In this document: in pieces, positions 7,737 to 10,930 of the stretch
Layout of the letters: each line of letters begins with the position of its first letter
How positions within the stretch are numbered: position 1 is the first letter of the stretch
Assembly: GCA_002409995.1 (NCBI GenBank)
Contig: DHOR01000047.1
Coordinates: 150,267-161,196, forward strand
Reading direction: 5' to 3'
Origin: Hungatella sp. UBA5385
GTDB taxonomy: Bacteria; Bacillota; Clostridia; Lachnospirales; Lachnospiraceae
Length of the DNA stretch: 10,930 bases
Position numbers and translations under genes: made by a program
The notes under the pieces: model-generated
The model's database searches: none
What the model saw: the letters and a program-made list of their open reading frames with translations, nothing else
Told to the model about the DNA's origin: nothing

Positions 7737-8963
7737 TTAAAGCTTTTTCAACTTTGTTTCACCTGTGGCTGCACCGGATTCCAGAATTCCATCAATCTCA
7801 TCCCTGCTGTATCCCAAATGCTCCATAATCTCCACTGTATGGGCTCCTTGTGAACCGCCAATCTTATACTCTGGGTTGCCCAGTGAAGAGAAATTCACAG
7901 GATTGGTAGGCATATAACGCTCTCCTGACGGATAAGGAATCTTCGTAATAATGTTGTTCGCCCATACCTGCTCATCCTCATACATATCAAGAGGTTCATA
8001 AGCTGCCTCACAGGCCAGATCATTGGCTTTAAACATAGCAAGAAGTTCTTTTCTGGAAAATTTACCGATAGCTTCATCAAGAATATCAATCACTTCCTGA
8101 TTTCTGTTATATTCATTGACTTCTGCACATTTCATATAACGCTCATTTCCCACCATATCAGGTCTTCCAACCAGAGTCATAATCTTCTCATAATCCCTGT
8201 CATATTCAGGACAGCAGATTACCACCCATTTTTCATCGCTTGTACGGTACACATTGTTAAATGGATTAGGAACCTCTTTCCTGCTCTTAGGATATTGGTT
8301 TCCATACTGTGCGGAAATCACGCCTGTGCTCAGTGCATAAACTGCTGAGTGGTGAAGTCCAACTGTGATTTTATCTCCCTTGCCTGATTTCTCACGTGCA
8401 TAAAGAGCTGCACAGATTCCTGATGCAAGGCCCATAGACACCTGAAAATCTCCAAATCCATTGGTAGGAACCATAGGAGCATCGCCTTTATTTACAGTTG
8501 TTCCAAACACACCGCCTCTTGCCATATAACAGGTAACATCAAATCCTGCTGTATCCTTTTCCGGTCCATTTTCTCCATATCCAAGAACCTGTGCAAAGAT
8601 CAATCTGGGGAATTTTTCTTTTAAAGTTTCATAATCAAGGCCGAGCTTGATCAGAGATTTCGTCCTTGTATTGGTTACAAATACATCAGCTTCTTCCAAT
8701 AGCTTATAAGCTATTTCAAGACCTTTTTCTGTTTTCAAATTAAGTGTGATAAATCGTTTATTCATATTGGCAACATCAAATGCCAGGTTTTCATCATCTT
8801 CATAGGGCATGTTAAAAACTGCGCCCTGAGTTCTTGCCGGATCACCCTTGGCTGACTCAATCTTAATGCAGTCCGCCCCCCATTCACCTAACACGCGAAC
8901 AGTGGTGGGTGCTGCCAGATAGGTGGTTAAATCTACGATCTTTACTCCTTCTAATGGTTTCAC
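7737..8963 (-). CDS. Class III CoA-transferase (FldA/HadA/CaiB type)
   Basis: This 408-residue enzyme belongs to the CaiB/BaiF (formyl-CoA transferase, class III) family. The N-terminal LEGVKIVDLTTYLAAP (4-19), the WGADCIKIES region (28-37), KLGLDYETLKEKFP (106-119) and the GYGENGP loop (128-134) are typical. D172 in GFGDFQ is the expected acyl-carrying aspartate, equivalent to Asp169 of CaiB and formyl-CoA transferase. By eye it is closest to FldA (cinnamoyl-CoA:phenyllactate CoA-transferase) and HadA, with long near-identical stretches around 100-160. It would move CoA from product acyl-CoA to incoming acid, saving ATP. The start is a GTG with AAGGAGG 6 nt upstream. It is the first gene after the terminator at 8994-9029. 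No FldBC-type dehydratase accompanies it, so a 2-hydroxyacid substrate is less likely than an unsaturated acid. Confidence 0.93.
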   Translation of the reverse strand: MKPLEGVKIVDLTTYLAAPTTVRVLGEWGADCIKIESAKGDPARTQGAVFNMPYEDDENLAFDVANMNKRFITLNLKTEKGLEIAYKLLEEADVFVTNTRTKSLIKLGLDYETLKEKFPRLIFAQVLGYGENGPEKDTAGFDVTCYMARGGVFGTTVNKGDAPMVPTNGFGDFQVSMGLASGICAALYAREKSGKGDKITVGLHHSAVYALSTGVISAQYGNQYPKSRKEVPNPFNNVYRTSDEKWVVICCPEYDRDYEKIMTLVGRPDMVGNERYMKCAEVNEYNRNQEVIDILDEAIGKFSRKELLAMFKANDLACEAAYEPLDMYEDEQVWANNIITKIPYPSGERYMPTNPVNFSSLGNPEYKIGGSQGAHTVEIMEHLGYSRDEIDGILESGAATGETKLKKL

Positions 8964-8976
8964 AATAGTCCTCCTT
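8961..8976 (-). promoter_or_regulatory. Ribosome site fixing a GTG start for the CoA-transferase
   Basis: On the minus strand AAGGAGG (8976-8970) is followed by 6 nt and then GTG (8963-8961), after which the reading frame gives KPLEGVKIVDLT, the expected N-terminus of the family. No ATG with comparable spacing is present, so GTG is the real start. Confidence 0.85.
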
Positions 8977-8993
8977 CAGTCTCATTTTGAATG

Positions 8994-9029
8994 AAAAAGG
9001 CCATCAGGCCCAGACGGAACCTGATGACC
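8994..9029 (-). terminator. Intrinsic terminator between acyl-CoA dehydrogenase 2 and the CoA-transferase
   Basis: Read on the minus strand, the arm GGTCATCAGG (9029-9020) pairs with CCTGATGGCC (9008-8999) through ten pairs, one of them a U-G wobble. The loop is 11 nt. TTTTT (8998-8994) follows at once. It begins 17 bp after the upstream stop codon and ends 30 bp before the GTG of the CoA-transferase. It should end part or all of the transcript of the first gene. Confidence 0.85.
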
Positions 9030-9046
9030 CTGAGTCAATTCAAATA

Positions 9047-10231
9047 TTAGATGACATATTCCATATGTCCATTATGTTTCTTAGTATTTTTGGAAATAGT
9101 GATACGCTGTACAGTAGGAGCGCCTTCTTCCAGCCACATAGCGCGGCAGTCTCTGTATAAACGCTCTACAGGACCATATTTACAGTCTTCAAAATATCCT
9201 ACGCCACCAAAGATTTCCAGCATTTCGTCGCTGACTCTTCTTGTGGTATCAATGCTGTAAAGCTTACACATTGCTGCTTTTTCTTCAATGTACTCACCTT
9301 TTGGATTCTCTTCATAGGATTTTGCAAAATCATAAACCATACAACGAAGAGCATGAACCATCATGGACATATCTGCAATTTTACAGCGGATTGCCTGACG
9401 TGTTCCGATTGGTTTACCAAAGGTTACACGGTCATCAGCATACTTTAAGGAAAGCTCTAACATTCTCTGTGCCATTCCTAAGTTGCTGGCTGCAATATGT
9501 GCACGGGATACAGATAAGGAATGCATAGCAATCTCAAGTCCCTGTCCTTCTTCACCCAGTAAATACTTCTTGTCAATCTTACAGTCTTTAAAGAATAAAT
9601 CTCCATGGCCAGCACCACGGCATCCCATCATATGAGGCATATTGATCACTTCAAATCCAGGAGCATCCATTGGTACAAAGAAAGCGGATAATCTGTCATC
9701 TTTGTGGGAATCAGGATTTGTAACTGCAAATACATAAGCAAATTCGCAGCAGTCTGTATGGGAAATCAGTGTTTTCTCACCATTTAAAATGTAGGAATCT
9801 CCGTCTAACACTGCTGTTGTATGTAAGTCAGCACCTGTACCGCCTGTTGCCTCTGTAAGTGCAAAACAGGTAAATACGGATTTGTCCTGGAATTTATGCA
9901 TATACTCTGCTTTTAATTCATCGCTGCCGTAATCATCTAAGATTCTCCAGTTTAAATCCATTGCATAATGAAGATGCATTCTCATTCCGCCCGGTCCTCT
10001 GGAGAATTCCTCCTGAACCTGAAGGATCTCCAGTTCAGATAATCCGTAGCCGCCATATTCTACTGGTAAAGAGCAGCGATATAAATCATTCTCAATTGCC
10101 AGATCGTAAAATTCCTGTGGGAACTTGTTTGTTACTTCCACTTCTTTCTGAATCTCCTCAAGCGGCCCTTCTGCCAGTTCACGAATTTTCATTAAATATG
10201 CGTTGAATTCTTCCTTTGATAACTTACTCAT
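9047..10231 (-). CDS. Atypical acyl-CoA dehydrogenase (CaiA-like), first gene of the block
   Basis: This is a 394-residue flavoenzyme when started at the ATG at 10231, which has AGGAGG 7 nt upstream. The longer frame to 10273 (14 extra residues) has no such support. The fold markers are present: YILNGEKT (147-154), the FGKPIGTRQAIR segment (271-282), EIFGGVGY (339-346) and a likely catalytic base E369 in LEEGAPTVQR. The flavin loop is altered to FALTEATGGTGAD (123-135), lacking the usual PGAGSD and about two residues longer, and the next strand reads LISHTDCCEF where FITNG is normal. The C-terminus resembles crotonobetainyl-CoA reductase CaiA. It probably uses the same EtfBA as the canonical enzyme but a different acyl-CoA, or forms a mixed complex with it. 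Its own promoter and the downstream terminator suggest separate, probably higher expression. Reaction direction and substrate are unknown. Confidence 0.9.
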   Translation of the reverse strand: MSKLSKEEFNAYLMKIRELAEGPLEEIQKEVEVTNKFPQEFYDLAIENDLYRCSLPVEYGGYGLSELEILQVQEEFSRGPGGMRMHLHYAMDLNWRILDDYGSDELKAEYMHKFQDKSVFTCFALTEATGGTGADLHTTAVLDGDSYILNGEKTLISHTDCCEFAYVFAVTNPDSHKDDRLSAFFVPMDAPGFEVINMPHMMGCRGAGHGDLFFKDCKIDKKYLLGEEGQGLEIAMHSLSVSRAHIAASNLGMAQRMLELSLKYADDRVTFGKPIGTRQAIRCKIADMSMMVHALRCMVYDFAKSYEENPKGEYIEEKAAMCKLYSIDTTRRVSDEMLEIFGGVGYFEDCKYGPVERLYRDCRAMWLEEGAPTVQRITISKNTKKHNGHMEYVI

Positions 10232-10238
10232 TATACTT

Positions 10239-10244
10239 CCTCCT
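10239..10244 (-). promoter_or_regulatory. Ribosome site fixing the start of acyl-CoA dehydrogenase 2
   Basis: AGGAGG on the minus strand lies 7 nt before the ATG at 10231. The alternative in-frame start at 10273 would place the ribosome site inside the gene and add a basic 14-residue leader unlike the family. Confidence 0.9.
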
Positions 10245-10279
10245 GTTTTTCGCTTTAGATATTTTTTTAACAATCTCTA

Positions 10280-10372
10280 TGAATCTATTGTAAACTTTGT
10301 ACTAAAATAAATCCAATCGTCTCTATCTGTAGATTTTCGGTGAATCTATCGTTTTTTCCTATGAATCGATTT
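10280..10372. promoter_or_regulatory. Three TGAATC-type repeats, candidate operator region
   Basis: TGAATCTATTG (10280-10290), TGAATCTATCG (10341-10351) and TGAATCGATTT (10362-10372) share the core TGAATCNAT. Copies two and three start 21 bp apart, two helical turns, and end 4 bp before the -35 box of the thioesterase promoter. Copy one overlaps the putative minus-strand -10 box. The first copy also sits inside CAAT-N12-ATTG (10271-10290), a loose dyad of the kind LysR proteins use. Binding of the LysR protein or of another regulator here is inference. Confidence 0.45.
10287..10292 (-). promoter_or_regulatory. Possible -10 box for the minus-strand operon
   Basis: On the minus strand TACAAT (five of six matches to the -10 consensus) lies about 55 nt before the ATG at 10231. 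No good -35 box is found at normal spacing; the best, TTGGAT, sits 19 bp upstream and is poor. A weak -35 would fit a promoter that needs an activator. It overlaps the first TGAATC repeat. Confidence 0.4.
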
Positions 10373-10376
10373 TTGA

Positions 10377-10405
10377 TTGTCAGAAGGGGAAAGGGATGGT
10401 ATAGT
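10377..10405 (+). promoter_or_regulatory. Predicted sigma-A promoter of the thioesterase gene
   Basis: TTGTCA (10377-10382) and TATAGT (10400-10405) each match five of six consensus bases and are exactly 17 bp apart. Transcription would start near 10412, leaving an AT-rich leader of about 90 nt. The leader has two TTTTTAAGA copies (10432-10440, 10456-10464) but no recognisable riboswitch or terminator. AGGAG (10491-10495) lies 9 nt before the ATG. Confidence 0.75.
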
Positions 10406-10504
10406 TAAAGATAAATTCATTTTTTAGAATGTTTTTAAGATATTTTTGGGGATATTTTTTAAGAATGAAGATTACATAGATTAATTGGACAGGAGAATGA
10501 TAGC

Positions 10505-10903
10505 ATGAGACCAGACATAATGGAGGGAATCCTCAACCATAAACACTCCATCGGCGGATTAGAAAATATAAAACTTTTAGAAATAGAACCAGGGCATTCT
10601 AAGCTTGAAGTCCCTGTTGTACCAGAGTCTTTGAATATATATGGTAATGCTCATGGTGGTTTTTTATTCACTTTATGTGATATTGCTTCCGGCATGGCAG
10701 CCTATGCCTATGAGGTTGCCAATGTGACTCAAACCAGCAGCATTCAGTTTTTAAAAGGAATTTCTACAGGGAAAATCTACGTGGAAGCCAATGCGGTCCA
10801 CAAAGGAAGAAATACGGCAGTATTTCAGGTTGAAATTAGAGATGAGAAGGATACTTTGCTGGTGACAGCGACGTTTACTATGTTTTTGATGGCTCCTTTG
10901 TGA
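10505..10903 (+). CDS. PaaI-like hotdog-fold acyl-CoA thioesterase
   Basis: This 132-residue single-domain protein is of normal size for the PaaI/YbgC-related hotdog thioesterases. The signature runs from N44 through NAHGG (48-52) to the likely catalytic D59 in LCDIASG. The beta strands that follow (QFLKGISTGKIYVEANAVHKG, split around residues 81-101, then the strand ending at MFLMAPL) complete the fold. It hydrolyses acyl-CoA to free acid and CoA, usually as a tetramer in the cytoplasm. It is transcribed away from the catabolic block from a shared 273-bp control region, so it probably relieves CoA trapping when CoA thioesters of the pathway build up, or releases the final product. Specificity is not readable. 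The palindrome at the window edge begins 11 bp after its stop codon. Confidence 0.9.
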   Translation: MRPDIMEGILNHKHSIGGLENIKLLEIEPGHSKLEVPVVPESLNIYGNAHGGFLFTLCDIASGMAAYAYEVANVTQTSSIQFLKGISTGKIYVEANAVHKGRNTAVFQVEIRDEKDTLLVTATFTMFLMAPL

Positions 10904-10914
10904 TTTTTTCACGA

Positions 10915-10930
10915 GGGGTTCGACCCTTTT
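10915..10930. repeat. Second copy of the edge palindrome (left half only)
   Basis: GGGGTTCGACCCTTTT is the exact reverse complement of 17-32, and its last 14 bases equal window positions 1-14. The window ends at the centre of the palindrome, so the right arm is presumed and not seen. It lies just after the thioesterase gene and may form its transcript end. Confidence 0.8.

Noticed and set aside
9030..9046. TTGACT on the minus strand as a -35 box for the CoA-transferase operon
   Set aside because: No TATAAT-like hexamer follows at 16-18 bp; the stretch runs into the terminator hairpin instead.
1107..10231. Classical carnitine (cai) operon or fatty-acid beta-oxidation operon
   Set aside because: There is no BCCT carrier, CaiD-type hydratase, 3-hydroxyacyl-CoA dehydrogenase or thiolase, and the CoA-transferase looks closer to FldA/HadA than to CaiB.
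10232..10273. 14-residue N-terminal extension of acyl-CoA dehydrogenase 2
   Set aside because: The strong AGGAGG site lies inside this extension and 7 nt before the downstream ATG, and the putative -10 box is too close to the upstream start for a normal leader.
10412..10490. Riboswitch or attenuator in the thioesterase leader
   Set aside because: The leader is AT-rich with short repeats (TTTTTAAGA twice) but shows no conserved aptamer core, no stable competing hairpins and no terminator.
1..10930. Transposon or prophage carrying the cluster
   Set aside because: No transposase, integrase, recombinase or phage gene is present. The end palindromes alone do not prove mobility.

Overview
The window looks like chromosomal DNA from an anaerobic Clostridia-type Firmicute, probably a gut Lachnospiraceae-like organism. 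The basis is the moderately low GC, strong AGGAGG ribosome sites, sigma-A-type promoters and the resemblance of the enzymes to Clostridium amino-acid and acrylate reduction proteins. This placement is inferred, not proven. No rRNA, tRNA, CRISPR array, transposase or phage gene is visible.

Layout: a half or whole copy of a strong palindrome lies at each end (1-32 and 10915-10930). A LysR-type regulator gene (135-1019, +) has its own promoter and ends in a bidirectional terminator (1040-1080). Eight minus-strand genes fill 1107-10231. In order of transcription they encode an atypical acyl-CoA dehydrogenase; then, after an intrinsic terminator at 8994-9029, a FldA/HadA/CaiB-type CoA-transferase, a canonical acyl-CoA dehydrogenase, EtfB, EtfA, an AMP-forming acyl-CoA ligase, a protein with a desulforedoxin-like zinc/iron knuckle and a decayed superoxide-reductase-like domain, and a GntP-family permease. 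A 273-bp intergenic region (10232-10504) with three TGAATC-type repeats separates this block from a divergent PaaI-like hotdog thioesterase gene (10505-10903, +).

How the genes may work together (inference): the permease imports an organic acid, the ligase primes it with CoA at ATP cost, and the CoA-transferase then recycles CoA from product acyl-CoA to fresh substrate acid. One or both acyl-CoA dehydrogenases, served by EtfBA, interconvert enoyl-CoA and acyl-CoA, and the thioesterase can release trapped CoA. This is the logic of carnitine/crotonobetaine (Cai), caffeate (Car) and arylacrylate (Fld/AcdA-Etf) reduction. The cluster lacks a 2-hydroxyacyl-CoA dehydratase, an enoyl-CoA hydratase and a thiolase, so it fits reduction of a supplied alpha,beta-unsaturated acid (or the reverse oxidation) better than complete beta-oxidation. 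The substrate cannot be read from the sequence.

The parts least explained by known systems are the desulfoferrodoxin-like protein that has lost all its iron-binding histidines, the second dehydrogenase with an altered flavin loop, and the terminator that isolates that gene from the rest of the apparent operon.
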